Shown here: piece after piece, positions 45,120-56,080 of the stretch
Numbering within the stretch: the stretch's first letter is position 1
Layout: every line of letters begins with the position of its first letter
DNA from: Corynespora cassiicola
Taxonomy: Eukaryota; Ascomycota; Dothideomycetes; Pleosporales; Corynesporascaceae
Direction of reading: 5' to 3'
DNA: 64,000 bases
Assembly: GCA_022059125.1 (NCBI GenBank)
Contig: JAEUWY010000023.1
Span: forward strand, 2,108,001-2,172,000
Notes under the pieces: model-generated
What the model saw: only the letters and a program-made list of their open reading frames with translations
Told to the model about the DNA's origin: nothing
The model's database searches: none
Position numbers and translations under genes: made by a program

Positions 45120-45555
45120 ATGTCTCTCCCCATAAAATCCATCGCCGTCGCGGGTGTAAGTACCCAACCTCACCAGATTTCCCCTAACATTCCCCAGAAA
45201 GGCCAACTAGGCACCCTCATCGTCTCCGAGCTCTGAAACCTAGGCTACAAAGTCACCATCCTCACTCGCTCCGCACACGGCCATGCCAAAGACGTTCCCC
45301 CCGGCGCCTCGCTGGCAGAAGTAGACTACACGTCCGTCCCCTCAGTCACGTCCGCTCTGCACGGCCACGACGCCCTCGTCATCGTCCTAGCCATGGACGC
45401 CATCTTGGAGCGAGGGGGAGCTGGACAATGAGCACTTGGGTATCCAGGGGTTATCTGCACAAGAAACTGAAGACTTGATGAGGACGAGAGTGAAGGTTCG
45501 GTTTGTTGATTTGCCCAAGGAGTACGAAGACGCGTGGAAGATTGAAATCACGTAA
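45120..45555 (+). pseudogene. NmrA-like / isoflavone-reductase-like NAD(P)-binding protein, broken
   Basis: An ATG at 45120 opens MSLPIKSIAVAG, then an intron (GTAAGT at 45157 to CCCCAG) and KGQLGTLIVSEL, followed by an in-frame TGA (45234-45236) and a continuing frame NLGYKVTILTRS, VDYTSVPSVTSALHGHDALVIVLAM. This is the Rossmann fold N-terminus of NmrA-family proteins, with the dinucleotide-binding loop, strand 2 and the VDYT segment. After about 45400 the similarity is lost and the remainder (to TAA at 45553) looks like an internal deletion joined to a 3' fragment. One premature stop and a truncation make it a likely pseudogene. Confidence 0.65.
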
Positions 45556-45917
45556 GGAACGATGATGAGACTTTATATTAGAGCAGTGGAATCTGTCATC
45601 AGGCTAGTTTCCCACACGCAAATTACACGCAGCATGGTCCATTTACTAAAGTATTCCCATTGCACTGAATGTTTTGACTCTTCTGAGTGACCCAACTGCA
45701 TGATCTGTATTCAACGAAGACTTGATTGTTTCGTAATCTATCGTTCATGTTAGACCCGTACTTCTTGCCGTACGACCTCACGCCGATGATGAGGTAGTCT
45801 GAAATTCATCTATAATATATAATAGCCGTTGTGATCAGATAGTTCAATGACTGCAGGTTATTTAGCATGTGAGCGCGGAATGATCATAGCTCATTCGTCA
45901 TTGAGACTGTCTCATCA

Positions 45918-46677
45918 TCAACCAATCCGCCCCTTCTTCCGCACCCACACTTCACTATCCCCATCTTGGCCACTCGGTCGCATCTGTACTTCCCAAAGCT
46001 TGAGCTTGTAGCCTCCTCTGTCGGAGTTGCCCGTAAAGAGATCAAAGCTCCAGTCGTGCTTCGGACATGTGACTCCGGCGCTCAACGTGATGCCGAAATC
46101 TTCAATGTCAAATGGTGTGGCATTGGAGAGCGGATACGATGAATGCGGACATTTCTGGTCCACGTCAGCATTTATGGCGATCTTTGTGGTCTCGACTGCA
46201 TACATTGTCGATGGCATGGATTTTTCCATTGTATTTGAATACAAGGACTTGATCTCCTGCCCTTAAAGTCTTGTTGACTTGGTCTTTTGGATCGCGTGAA
46301 AGCTCGATCACGGTGTCTAAGCCATTATCACCACCATTCTTGGATGGTGCGAGGAACACTCTGCATCCGGTGGGCTGGGGGTCCTCTGTGCTGCAAGGCG
46401 CAATTTGAGAAAGTGGTCCGGCATTCGCTTGCGTGATGTCGACGAAGGAGGATACCAGTCCGCATGGAAACCAAGGTGCGGGCCTGGGAGGACCCACGAA
46501 TGGCTCTGCCATTAGCCAAGAAAAATATCTAAATGAGTGTGCCTGTCGTTCGAATGACTCTTCGTTCACAGCCGCTTGTGATCTGTAAAACTCCGATAAC
46601 GCGATAAGAGAGCGATCTAGCCTGATCTGGATATGAAATCTTGGCGTGGGAATGGAGACTGGAGCACCCGTTCTCAT
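45918..46677 (-). CDS. Rieske [2Fe-2S] domain protein, 236 aa
   Basis: Exons 46677-46204 and 46154-45918; the 49-bp intron (GTATGC...CCAG) joins HAIDN to KCPHSSYPLS. The C-terminal half is a Rieske ferredoxin-like domain: Cys-Pro-His, then Cys-Pro-Lys-His (VTCPKHDWSFDLFTG), the four iron-sulfur ligands. The N-terminal ~100 residues are unassigned and contain SLIALSEFYRSQAAVNEESF. Fungal proteins of this layout are soluble and of unknown partner; the domain suggests electron transfer or a role as a ferredoxin component. No transmembrane segment. Confidence 0.87.
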
Positions 46678-47264
46678 CTGGACTTATTGAAAAAGTGTTC
46701 TTGTTAGAGCGTAAGACTTTTCAATGATTTCTAATGAGTTTTATCGTGAATAAAACTGCTATATATATATATATATATATATCTCTGCAATGTTTGTGCT
46801 CTCTTTATCATAGGCCGTGGGTCATCTTAGACCCATGGTCACGAATTTATCGGAAAAACACTATTCACAACACTAAGGAGGAAGCTCAAGGCTGATTACC
46901 GACTTCGCTGCGCCACAGAATCTATAGAATTGATTGGTGTACATATTTTCATTGCTACGCGCCATACGTTCCAAATCCTACAACATGAGACGATCCAACG
47001 AACTCAGCCCCGTCATCAGCCAATACCCACAATGCACATGGTCGAGGGCGTCTGGCCTTCAATCTGATTGGAAACTCATGAAAATGAGGGGGTTATGCTG
47101 TGCAACAATAAACTGCTCTTATCTATCAATCTTTGATGGATGCCTGATCCCATCACACCACGCCCTTCAGCCTTGTCCATGGAAGAACTAGAAAAGCGAA
47201 AGACAGTACCTTAAACCGCCGAAATTTTTTATACAGAATTCACCACGGAAAATAGCCACCAGTC
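46678..47264. other. Divergent intergenic region with (TA)n microsatellite
   Basis: Upstream of the Rieske gene (minus) and the 405-aa gene (plus). A (TA)n run of about 11 units lies at 46761-46782. No gene seen. Confidence 0.6.
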
Positions 47265-48567
47265 ATGCTATCCTCAACTCTTCTTTCTCCTGGGACAATA
47301 CTCTGGCTGCCCAAAGCCCATGACATACCAACCTATGCAGACAGTCGATGCGACATCCCGCCAAAGTGTTTCGGACATCCTGTGCTCATACTTAACACTG
47401 ATACCTCGAGGAAACTGACTCGACTTCTGATTGTAAGATTTTCCTTTTTTCCTCCCCTTGTCAGGTTGATAGCCCTGTGACCAACGACGAGCTGGCTGAC
47501 AACTGCGATTCGGAAAGATGACCTCATTCCAAAACTCTACGAACATCGGCGCAAGGATAATCAACCGAAAACATACCGCAAAATCATATCTGAGTTTCTT
47601 TCCCGCGGACCCGCTGAGTCAAGGAGCACCGTCGCTGGTGCTTTGTCGAGGCTCGCTGCCTGAGGCCCCACACTCCCATACTCAACCTCAGAGAAAGACT
47701 AAAACGAAGAAACAATGTCTGAAGAAGAAATCTTGGGTTTATGTCCAAGATATCTATACTTGTCCCACTGCATGGTTGGAAGAGACATGGGACGAGCTGT
47801 GGGCGAACCCAACCTTGGAGGGAAAGAGGGGAATTGACGGAAAGAGTCTGGAAGTTTTGGGGCTGTGGGGACAAGGGCTTGGAGTTGCGTTAGGTATTGG
47901 TGATATACTGTCACCACCAGTACCGAGATACTCCGAGACCCGCAGAGATATCCTCCATCACAATGTTCTAGAAGATCGGGCGGGGGCGGCAGGCGCCGGA
48001 GTGAGAAGTATGGTTAGAGCGCAGCCAGTGGGACAACCCCGAGGATACACCAGCCCCCATACAAGGTCACACCATATCGAAGACCACCGGACACAACAGT
48101 CACAATTTGACCGTTGGGATATTGTTCTGACGCCGGAAGCGCCTATCCGCCCATCCCAGCTTATTGGCGCGACTCCCAACTCCAGGGCGCCTCTTCTAAC
48201 TCACACTCGCCTCCCTGACTATGGTAGCCGCTGGACGCGGACGCGAACGCGAACCTCGGCGTGGTCCAATCGGAGAACATCCTCAAGGGATCAACATCTA
48301 CGAAAGAAGATTGTGTCTGCCCTTTCTGTCCTGCTTTTCCTCTTAGTGCTAGTCCTTATAGCCTGTGGCCTTTTGTTTCTTGTTGCATTCCTTATACATA
48401 CAGTCATCATTTGGGTTGAATCCTTATGGAACGACACGCTTTTGCCGGATATAAGGGTTGTGGGAAAATGGTTTGGAAATTTGTGGGCGAGTTTTGTGAA
48501 TTGGATAACGACCTTGTGGGGTAATGTTGTGGATGGAGTAAAAGATGGGTTGGTGCATGTGAGCTGA
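47265..48567 (+). CDS. Fungal-specific protein with C-terminal transmembrane segment, 405 aa
   Basis: Exons 47265-47432 and 47518-48567; the 85-bp intron (GTAAGA...AAAG, with a CTGAC branch motif) joins RKLTRLLI to MTSFQNSTN. The N-terminal ~130 residues resemble a family common in filamentous ascomycetes: PGTILWLP, CFGHPVLIL, LLIMTSF and a KKSWVYVQDIYT segment, which looks like a small beta-barrel domain. It is followed by a disordered Arg/Thr-rich linker and a hydrophobic helix near residues 320-345 (ALSVLLFLLVLVLIACGLLF), then an amphipathic Trp-rich tail. No known function. The start at 47265 was chosen because the first exon carries the family N-terminus. Confidence 0.72.
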
Positions 48568-49009
48568 AAATCTAGCCATCGCCCTGAATTCATGTCGAGG
48601 TAGTTGAAGAACCCACTTTCCGTAATTGACCCTACATATTACCAGAATACTATCATTCGCCCTTATAACCTTTCTCACCACCTAATGTAGAGGGATAAAT
48701 AGCATCTACTTGGATTGTAAATATGATTTCGTACGACCAGTAGCTCTTTGGGTTTAGTAGGTGACTAGCTAAACAGACCAACACTGCTTCTCTAACAAGC
48801 AGAGAATCAAGTGCAAGAGCATGCGCTTTAATATTTGGCTGGACAGAGGAATCATGCAGGCCTCCCTGCAATTTGAAATCACGATTACCCCCTTGGTCCC
48901 AGGCCTTGGCTTCTCCCCCGTGCCTACCACACGCTCATGGCCCAAGTGCTGAACTGCGATACGTTTACGACACAAGGAGAAGTCTTTTAATCCTTTATTA
49001 CACGATCCG
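48568..49009. other. Intergenic, no gene seen
   Basis: 3' flank of the 405-aa gene. Short frames only. Confidence 0.45.
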
Positions 49010-49445
49010 TGGCCATTCAATCTCTGAGGAGCGTCATTGTGCAGCATTTCAACATGTTCCCCAAGGCGCCGCCGAGGCCGTGGATAGTACTCTTGGCATA
49101 CCTGCACCGCAACTTCAAGCTCGACCAGAACGACTACCTCGAGTAGCAGAAGACGCGATTACAGATGCTAAAGGTTGCATTAGAGGACACGCCGTTAGGC
49201 CTGCTGGCCTGGTTCGTCGAGAAGCTGCGCAACTAGGTTAAATGCCACAACGCGTTTAAGCCCGACTATGTGATTACTTTTTTCATGATGTACTGAATTC
49301 AGGGTGTTACTCTCGGGCCGTATTTGTATTGAGAGGCGTTTGGTCATGGTGAGTGCGGGGCTGAGAAGACATTTGAGACGTATGTAGCTGTCCCCTAAGG
49401 CATTTTCGTGTATGCAAAAGAGTTTGAGGGACAGCCCCTGTATAT
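49010..49445 (+). pseudogene. Decayed alpha/beta-hydrolase (epoxide hydrolase-like) fragment
   Basis: One frame reads HFNMFPKAPPRPW, then DYLE-stop, then DTPLGLLAWFVEKLRN-stop, and later KTFETYVAVP. The segment P-L-G-L-L-A-W-F-V-E-K-L is the hallmark found in fungal epoxide-hydrolase-type alpha/beta-hydrolases downstream of the catalytic Asp. In-frame TAG codons at 49144 and 49234 and a TGA shortly after show that it is dead. The 5' half with the nucleophile elbow is missing. The stops may reflect C-to-T decay such as RIP, but this was not measured. Confidence 0.6.
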
Positions 49446-50890
49446 GTTATGTTGTGCTTTTTGGACCCCAGTTCCTGTGTGCTTTGTTCATTTTATCTGA
49501 AATACAAAGGAGCAGCTCCATATGGAGAATCCCCTCCCGACCCAATCATTGGTTGCTAACTAATTTTCTCTAAATAGAGTTCTCAAAATTGGGCAATTCA
49601 GGTAGCGAATATCCAGTTTTAGAGAGAGTATTCTAGAGGCGGCTATTTCTCTTTAAGTAAAAACCCAGGTGCTTGTTTAATAGTTTTACTAATTTGTCAG
49701 ACGCCTAACCATCGTGATTACTTATTGTTTAGTCCCAGTCTCGCAAAGCTGAGAGAAAGGGACTTCTAGAGCTCTTTAGATAAGTGTATATTAAATCAAC
49801 TTAGTATATTACACAAAACCCTGTATTACACGCACAGATATAGTAGCTTAGTAGTAGAACACCTCCTGGTGCGTGGAAACTAGGGGCGCGCGGAGGCTAG
49901 GTTGCCAAGCTTATCTTGGCGAAGAATACTTCCTTAAAGAATAAAGAACTATCGGCTGAAGAGAGCTCCGAAGAGAATTGCGATCAATAAGCTTCCGGTC
50001 AAATATAGCACGCTAATTATCCGTGGCAAAAAGCTTATCTAAAGTTGCTTCGCAGAAATTCAGGGACAAGGCTGTTAGCGGAAATTTGCATTAGCAATAG
50101 CCATTCAGTTAGAAATCTTGGCGAAAATACATACTGTAAAGAGACTAAATCAAATCAGCTTATCGGGCGAACTAAGATTCCTTTCGCGGACGTACTATTA
50201 CTTCCTACAAGTAGACATGCGTACCTAGTATGTCACTTACTAGATCGTGCACACTGCTAATCTTAATTTAAATAACGTCATCAAGTGTTATTCCTTGTTC
50301 TTCGGTGGGCTGCATGCTTTAGCTTTGAATTACATCCAAGTGTTCTGCCTCCTTTCCCCCTCTATGGCTTTTAGTTACATCGGTTATAAGTAAAACCGCC
50401 TTGATAGGTGAACCCCCTTGCCTAGCAACATAGAATATGGTCGACCGACATGCTTTTTCGTGTCCTTACGTAGTGCAGAATGCTCCTTGTCGTGTACTAG
50501 TCATTACTAATCGTCTCCTCCGGGCCCTAAAGCCTCTCAACCCTCACCAAAAGGCACAGAACAAGGTATTCGAGAACGTCGGGTGATGGGATACCCGGTT
50601 ACTCCGTCTCGGTCATTACATATACATCCATGCCAACCGACATCATATGGTAAACTGTCATTGCGTTTCTGCTAGGACAGAAGAGGACAAAATGTCACCC
50701 GACTGCCATGGGAAATTGACTCAGGCTAGTCAAAGCGATAACATCGCGAGGCCAAGCTCAGAGTGCCGAGCGAAACTGAGGAACATTCGAAGTATTTATA
50801 CTCTGGCTGAATCGCTGTTTGGAGCAACAGCCATCATCAATCTACTAGTTTCCATTTCACTCGACACTCCAACTACAATCCAATCATAGT
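49446..50890. other. AT-rich gene-free region
   Basis: Many TA and stop triplets, no domain, no tRNA. Looks like degraded repeat or mobile DNA, but I cannot name an element. The last ~250 bp form the amidohydrolase 5' flank. Confidence 0.45.
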
Positions 50891-52567
50891 ATGGTTTCGT
50901 CCAACTTGTCACTCTGCCTTCTCGTGGCACTGGATTTAGTATCCGCTGTTGATCCATCGTCAATTTTATTTACTGGTGGCACTATCATTGCTTTCGATCA
51001 TGAATCAAACGACCTAAACATCATCCGCAATGGAAGCATTCTCATCCAGCAAGACCGTATAACCGATATATGGTCGAACCAAGAAGTTTCTTCGGTACCG
51101 ATGCCTCCAAACACCACGGTTGTAGATGCAGAAGGCAAGATTATCGCCCCTGGATTTGTCGATACACACCGTCATGGATGGCAAACCCTCTTCAAAACCA
51201 TGTTCTCCAATATCACCCTCATCGAATATTTCGGCCGCTTCGGAGAGGGAGCTTCTGCTGGACGCGTCGATGCGGAGCAAGTGTACATTAGCCAGCTCGC
51301 TGGCCTTTACGAAGCACTGAACGCGGGCACTACCACTTCACTCGATCATGCTCACCATACTTGGTCCGATGAGACGTCCTGGGCAGGCCTGAATGCTAGT
51401 ATAGATAGCGGCGCACGTGTGTTCTGGTCGTACGCCTTCCACGAAGTTGCCAATTACACTATCGAGCAGCAGCTTGTGAACTATCGCGATATAGTGAGCA
51501 CTGCCCCACAGAGGAACACTGCGGTCGAGCTAGGTATGGCTTTTGATAGCTTCGACAACGGCTCTGTAGACTTGGAAACAATTGCCTCCATAATTGACCT
51601 GGCTAGGTAAGTGTTCCCTGTACTTCAGTCTGCGTGCTGTGGCCTTGTTTATGGTTGTTCTAACGAAAGCTTCACATCAGGGAGGTCAACGCCTCGGTTC
51701 TCACGACCCATAGTGGAGGGGGCGTTTATGGAAGTAAGTTGCTCGCTCTCCTCATCTGCGCCAGCTTCGTTCTTTTAAAAACCAATCTGATTGTAACTTG
51801 TAGACGATAACTCTCCGACTACCCTGCAATCTCTTGGTATACTCAACACAAGTATTCCTGTCGTGTTTTCGCACGCTACGTACGTCACTTTGCGGGACAC
51901 AATGCTGTTGCGGAGCACGGATCAGTATGTCTCTATCACGCCGGAGTCAGAGATGGGATTCGGTCTTGGGCGCCCGACCAGTAACATGATCATTGATCAG
52001 GCCTCTCTAGGGGTCGACACGCACGCCTTTCAGTCAAGTGATCTGGTCACTCAAGCACGCTTATTTCTTCAGACTACGCGATCTGCAGTCACCGACGAAC
52101 TATTCAGAAAATGGCAGGCTCCTGGGTCGAACCCTATGAGCGTCGCTCAGGCCTTTCTTCTTATCACGCGTAATGGAGGTCTTGCACTTCGCCGTCCAGA
52201 TCTTGGAGTTCTTAGTGTAGGTGCTAAGGCTGACATTGTTGTGTGGGACGGGACTAGCCCTAGCTTGCTAGGCTGGATTGACCCTGTAGCAGCGATCATT
52301 CAGCATTCCAACGTTGGTGATGTGGAGCATGTTATTGTAGATGGTAAGTTTGTGAAACGGGATCACAAGCTGGTTGTTGGGGACTACGGTAGTGTCAAGT
52401 TAAGGTTCTTGGAATCTGCGAAGCGAATTCACGAGGACTGGCAGCAGATTCCCCGTCCTGTTCTTGATGAACGTACTTCAGCCGGTGCACTGATAGTCCA
52501 GCCCGACCAAGTAGATGTCATGGCTGGCAACGGGACAGGATATGGCCAGTTGTACGTTGAGGGTTAG
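50891..52567 (+). CDS. Secreted amidohydrolase-superfamily enzyme, 510 aa
   Basis: Exons 50891-51606, 51681-51733 and 51804-52567, introns 74 and 70 bp. A signal peptide (LSLCLLVALDLVSA, likely cleavage after SAV region) precedes an amidohydrolase barrel with the metal-binding HxH in PGFVDTHRHGWQ, GTTTSLDHAHH, the later THSGGG and FSHATY His positions, and the C-terminal composite barrel GLALRRPDLGVLSVGAKADIVVWDG. This is the chlorohydrolase/cytosine-deaminase-like group, which hydrolyses C-N or C-Cl bonds in heterocycles. Several N-glycosylation sites fit secretion. Substrate unknown. It stands alone between AT-rich gene-free segments, so horizontal transfer is possible. Confidence 0.9.
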
Positions 52568-53502
52568 CTATTTAGCTGTATAAAAACTCGTAATTGCTGT
52601 AGTGCAGGTAATTTAGAAGTGTTTTCTACAACATACAAAGTACATATGTGCACAAGAACAGTGAATATTAGGTTAATTTCTATAGATAACTATAGCTCTG
52701 TACCTTTATATTCTCTATAGACTAGATGTTAAGATAGGCAACAAATGCAGTATTTATATAACTAATATACGCTACTTACTAGCTACTACTTAGTTTTATA
52801 TTTTACTTCAATAATATAACAATTTTTTTTTTAGTTTTTTTAGTTACAAAAAGCGAATGGAAAGTTGACTAAAATAATATAAAAAAACATCTGTTGAAAA
52901 ATCAGTGTATAGCAGTATTAAGAGCTTTGACTAGCTAATGAACTAGAAGTTTATATTGCACTGCTGTCAACAAACTGCATAGCTTTTTATAAATAATATA
53001 GGCAATGGATACTCGCCATAGCCAGATTTGATGTGGAAAGTTCGAGACTTTTTAGGAAAATCGTCGAGGACGGTGTTGAGGTAGAGTACCACGGTTCATG
53101 GCCTTCCAATGTGGAGATGTTGGGACATCTGTACAAGCACAAAAGCTCATTGTTTGGCTTTGTTAGGCAGTGCGAATGATCAGAATTTTGGGGCTGCACT
53201 TGAGCCATGGTATAAAGAGCCCTCCCCCAGGCTCAGATCCCTAACACGATAGGATCTTATCCAATTGGCCAAGTTGATTGTGGAGCCGATAAAGCATTAA
53301 CTGGCTGTTGTAAAAACATGTCAGGCACCTGAACTAGATAGGAGGTTTGTATTTTGGTTGGGAAAGAACTAACCATGGTAACGACGGAGCCCGAAAATTA
53401 TCATTTTTTTCTCCATAAAACGATGAAGTTAGCAATTCTTTCCTTTGTAACTACTCACGCGCACTCTCTGAAACACAAAACGGTCAACTTAACGAACGCA
53501 AG
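52568..53502. other. AT-rich intergenic region
   Basis: The first ~450 bp are very AT-rich with poly-T and poly-A runs; no exon found. It separates the amidohydrolase from the next gene. Confidence 0.5.
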
Positions 53503-54345
53503 ATGATCGAATGGAGACTCCCGACTATAATGGACGAGCCGCCGCCCCCCTATCATTTCGGAGGCCCTTTATCGACCCCCCCACCAGCTGCCGTCGCACA
53601 CAATCCCCTAGAGCAGCTCCGCCGGTACATCATCGAGATAATGGGATTCACATTTGACGCCAACTTTTCCCTCCTCAACGAAGCGCTCGGCCAAACAGGA
53701 AACACGTCTTCAAGCGCAGCCAATTCGATCCTCAGTCCGGACGAACGTGCTCGACTATTGAATCTAGCCACACTGATCCAAGAAGTCGAGGCGAAAATCT
53801 CAGATAAAAGCGCACAGTGGCTCGCCGTACGCTCAAGCGAACGCGAAGCCATCGCTGATGCGGTGATCAGACCGGCGCTTTATCTTGGTATCCCCGCTGG
53901 CTATTGCCTCGAGATGGTCAGCACATATGCCGATCACCAGTGCGATGGAAGAAAGCGCTCCCTCTCCTTCGTGTCGAAGAGGATTCCTTATCTTTTCTGC
54001 ACACTCAAGAGCCTGGAGTTTCTCGGTGTATTCAACCTTACCATGCGCGTGTTTCATGGTCATCTTTGGTTAAATGCATGTATAACCGAATTTGTGGCGT
54101 TCAATGAAGAAATACAAGTGGTGCTGGCAAATGCGATTGATATATACCAGAAAGAAGTACTAGGAATTAAGAGGATATATCATTTGAATATGTACTTGAA
54201 AGCACAGAATTGGGAAGATGTAGTAGAGACATTGATATCGAAGGATGAGAGGAAGAAAATTAGGTCTAGGAGATGGAGTAGGGACCGAAAAAAAGCAGAC
54301 GAACAGGTTGAAAGAGATATTCAAAGATATCTGACCTGCATTTGA
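53503..54345 (+). CDS. Hypothetical protein, 280 aa
   Basis: Single exon with two possible starts (MIEWRLP at 53503 or MDEPPPPYHF at 53530). N-terminus Pro-rich, then a largely helical protein with few charged clusters: LLNLATLIQEVEAKISDKSAQW, SLEFLGVFNLTMRVFHGHLWL and a basic tail (KKIRSRRWSRDRKKADE). I do not recognise the family. Coding support is a long uninterrupted frame with sensible composition. No signal peptide or membrane segment is evident. Confidence 0.6.
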   Translation: MIEWRLPTIMDEPPPPYHFGGPLSTPPPAAVAHNPLEQLRRYIIEIMGFTFDANFSLLNEALGQTGNTSSSAANSILSPDERARLLNLATLIQEVEAKISDKSAQWLAVRSSEREAIADAVIRPALYLGIPAGYCLEMVSTYADHQCDGRKRSLSFVSKRIPYLFCTLKSLEFLGVFNLTMRVFHGHLWLNACITEFVAFNEEIQVVLANAIDIYQKEVLGIKRIYHLNMYLKAQNWEDVVETLISKDERKKIRSRRWSRDRKKADEQVERDIQRYLTCI

Positions 54346-54726
54346 TAGTTCTCCTAGTATCTTGATCAATCAATTATAGAGTTGTAATGAGCCGTGAGCA
54401 GTTTTTCAAATAGGAAGCCACGTCCATGTTGAAGTGGAACTACCTTCAGTAAGAATGGCAGCGGCGATTGCGCGCTTGCCCACCAGAAATATAGACGATA
54501 GTATATTCTGCCCTGGATTTCCTTTTCTTCTTTTCTCTCTTCGGCACACCCACACCGCCTTTTCGTACGTATAGCTTTTCACTTTCTTATTAGATTTTTT
54601 CAGATTCCCAAGATATCTTCTTTATTCTATTGATTATCCTTCAATTGCGTTTGAATTGTCCAATTCTACCCTAATTAATTGTTTTGGGTCACGAAATTGA
54701 TGCTAATTTGGTATTTCCAGGTCATT
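54346..54726. other. Intergenic, no gene seen
   Basis: Short, T-rich; probably the promoter of the following small gene. Confidence 0.45.
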
Positions 54727-55113
54727 ATGGAACGTCCAGAGCATCCAACCTGGCCCGGAATCATCTACGGGGCCATTTTCGGCACCCTTTTCGCTTCCGC
54801 AATGAAGATCTTTGATCTTCTTTTATATTTGATTTGCCTTTTCGAGCGGGGAAGAAGGATGAGGAGGGCAGTTGAGGATTTTTTTGCCCGCTTTGATCGG
54901 TGGGCGAGAGAGCAAGAAGAAGGAAGAGAAGGAGAGGAAGAGAGGGTGAGGGAGATGATAGCTGCAGGGGTGGCAGAGGGGGTGGAGAGGGTGATGAAGA
55001 GGATGGAAGGGGAGGAGAGGGCTTACAGGAGGGGGTTGGAGGAGGGGAGGGAGGAGGGGAGGATGGCGGAGAGGGCAGTGCTTCGGGCGGTGGCGGAGGA
55101 TGAGTTAGCTTAG
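54727..55113 (+). CDS. Small membrane protein with charged C-terminal coil, 128 aa
   Basis: Single exon from the ATG at 54727 (an upstream frame from 54679 also contains a Met, but this lies just after an acceptor-like CAG at 54720). One hydrophobic segment (GIIYGAIFGTLFASAMKIFDLLLYLICLF) is followed by an amphipathic, Arg/Glu-rich coil (RMRRAVEDFFARFDRW and long E/R/G repeats). Unknown function; low-complexity tail makes homology weak. Confidence 0.45.
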   Translation: MERPEHPTWPGIIYGAIFGTLFASAMKIFDLLLYLICLFERGRRMRRAVEDFFARFDRWAREQEEGREGEEERVREMIAAGVAEGVERVMKRMEGEERAYRRGLEEGREEGRMAERAVLRAVAEDELA

Positions 55114-55257
55114 TGGATTTTTTTTTGGTTTCCTATGTCAGTATATTATCTTGATATTTAGCCTCCATCTTATCTTAATACTATTATTATGGGCCTCAAT
55201 ACCCCATCTCCCCGCTGGTGAGGCCTGGGATCACACCCCTGAATGAGGGCTAGGGGG
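55114..55257. other. Spacer before LTR-like segment
   Basis: 3' flank of the small membrane protein; ends in a G-rich run (AGGGGG) directly before the LTR-like start, which would fit a polypurine tract. Confidence 0.4.
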
Positions 55258-55525
55258 TGTGATGCGAACGGGGTAAATCGACATTCTACAAGCTGGATCA
55301 GCAATTCTCTCTTCTGCTTTGATCAGCAATTCTCTCTTCTGCTTTGATCAGCAATTCTCTCTTCTGCTTTGATCAGCAATTCTCTCTCCTTCTTTGATCA
55401 GCATCCCTCAATTCTGCTTCAACAAGAATCACACGCTCTCTCGAGTCAGTCTCTCGAATTCCAACTCCATCAACAAAGCCAAACCCATTTCATGTTGACA
55501 GTGGAATCTTCTTCTTCTTCAATCA
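55258..55525 (+). mobile_element. LTR-like segment, possible Copia-type relic
   Basis: Begins TGTGATGCGAACGGGG and ends TTCAATCA, so it has TG...CA termini over 268 bp. It is followed by TGTATCTAGAGCC, which resembles the primer-binding sequence TGGTATCAGAGC common in Copia elements. It contains the 25-bp tandem repeat described separately. No gag-pol reading frame follows, so at best this is a solo or broken element. Assigned by resemblance only. Confidence 0.4.
55302..55402 (+). repeat. 25-bp tandem repeat, four copies
   Basis: Four near-identical head-to-tail units of the type GATCAGCAATTCTCTCTTCTGC plus TTT; the last differs slightly (CTCTCCTTCTTT). It lies within the LTR-like segment. 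Confidence 0.85.
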
Positions 55526-55630
55526 TGTATCTAGAGCCTATGTAGTCTGAGATAGCTTCAGGTAGTGGTAGATAGATATTCAAGCCTTGGTAGCTACACC
55601 TTGAATCCTGGCATAGAGTTCTTAGTATAA

Positions 55631-56080
55631 TGTGGAGCCGACACAGCGTTATGCCGTCAACAGAGCTGACAGGGCCTTGGATGATTATAGAGCCGACAGA
55701 GCCTCAATTCATGATAGAAGTTAAAGAAGCATAATATATTGTGGAGCCGACAGAGCATTGAGTAGCTGATAGAGCTGATAGAACCTTGATTGATTGTGGA
55801 GCCGACAGAACACTATGTAGCTGATATAGAGCTGATAGACTCAATTGATTGTGGAGCTGACAGAGCATCAAGTGGCTGATGGATTCATACAACATTGATT
55901 GATCATGAAGCCCACAGAGCATCAAGTCGCTACTGGAATCGATCGAACATGAATGGATTGTAGAGCCGACAAAGCATTGACTACATGACGAAGCCAACAG
56001 AACATGAACCCATCATGAACCCGACATGGCACCAGCCATGACCGAACCGACAGAGCATCAATCCATTGTGGAGTCGACAT
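55631..56080 (+). repeat. 54-55-bp degenerate minisatellite, about eight copies
   Basis: Units begin near 55631, 55686, 55740 and then every 54-55 bp. Each starts TGTGGAGCCGACAGAGCAT or a close variant (TATAGAGCCGACAGAGC, CATGAAGCCCACAGAGC) and ends in GATTGAT-like sequence. Divergence rises towards the 3' end. No open frame spans it. Confidence 0.85.

Noticed and set aside
55302..55402. CRISPR-like array
   Set aside because: The repeats are head-to-tail with no spacers, in a eukaryotic genome; a simple tandem repeat.
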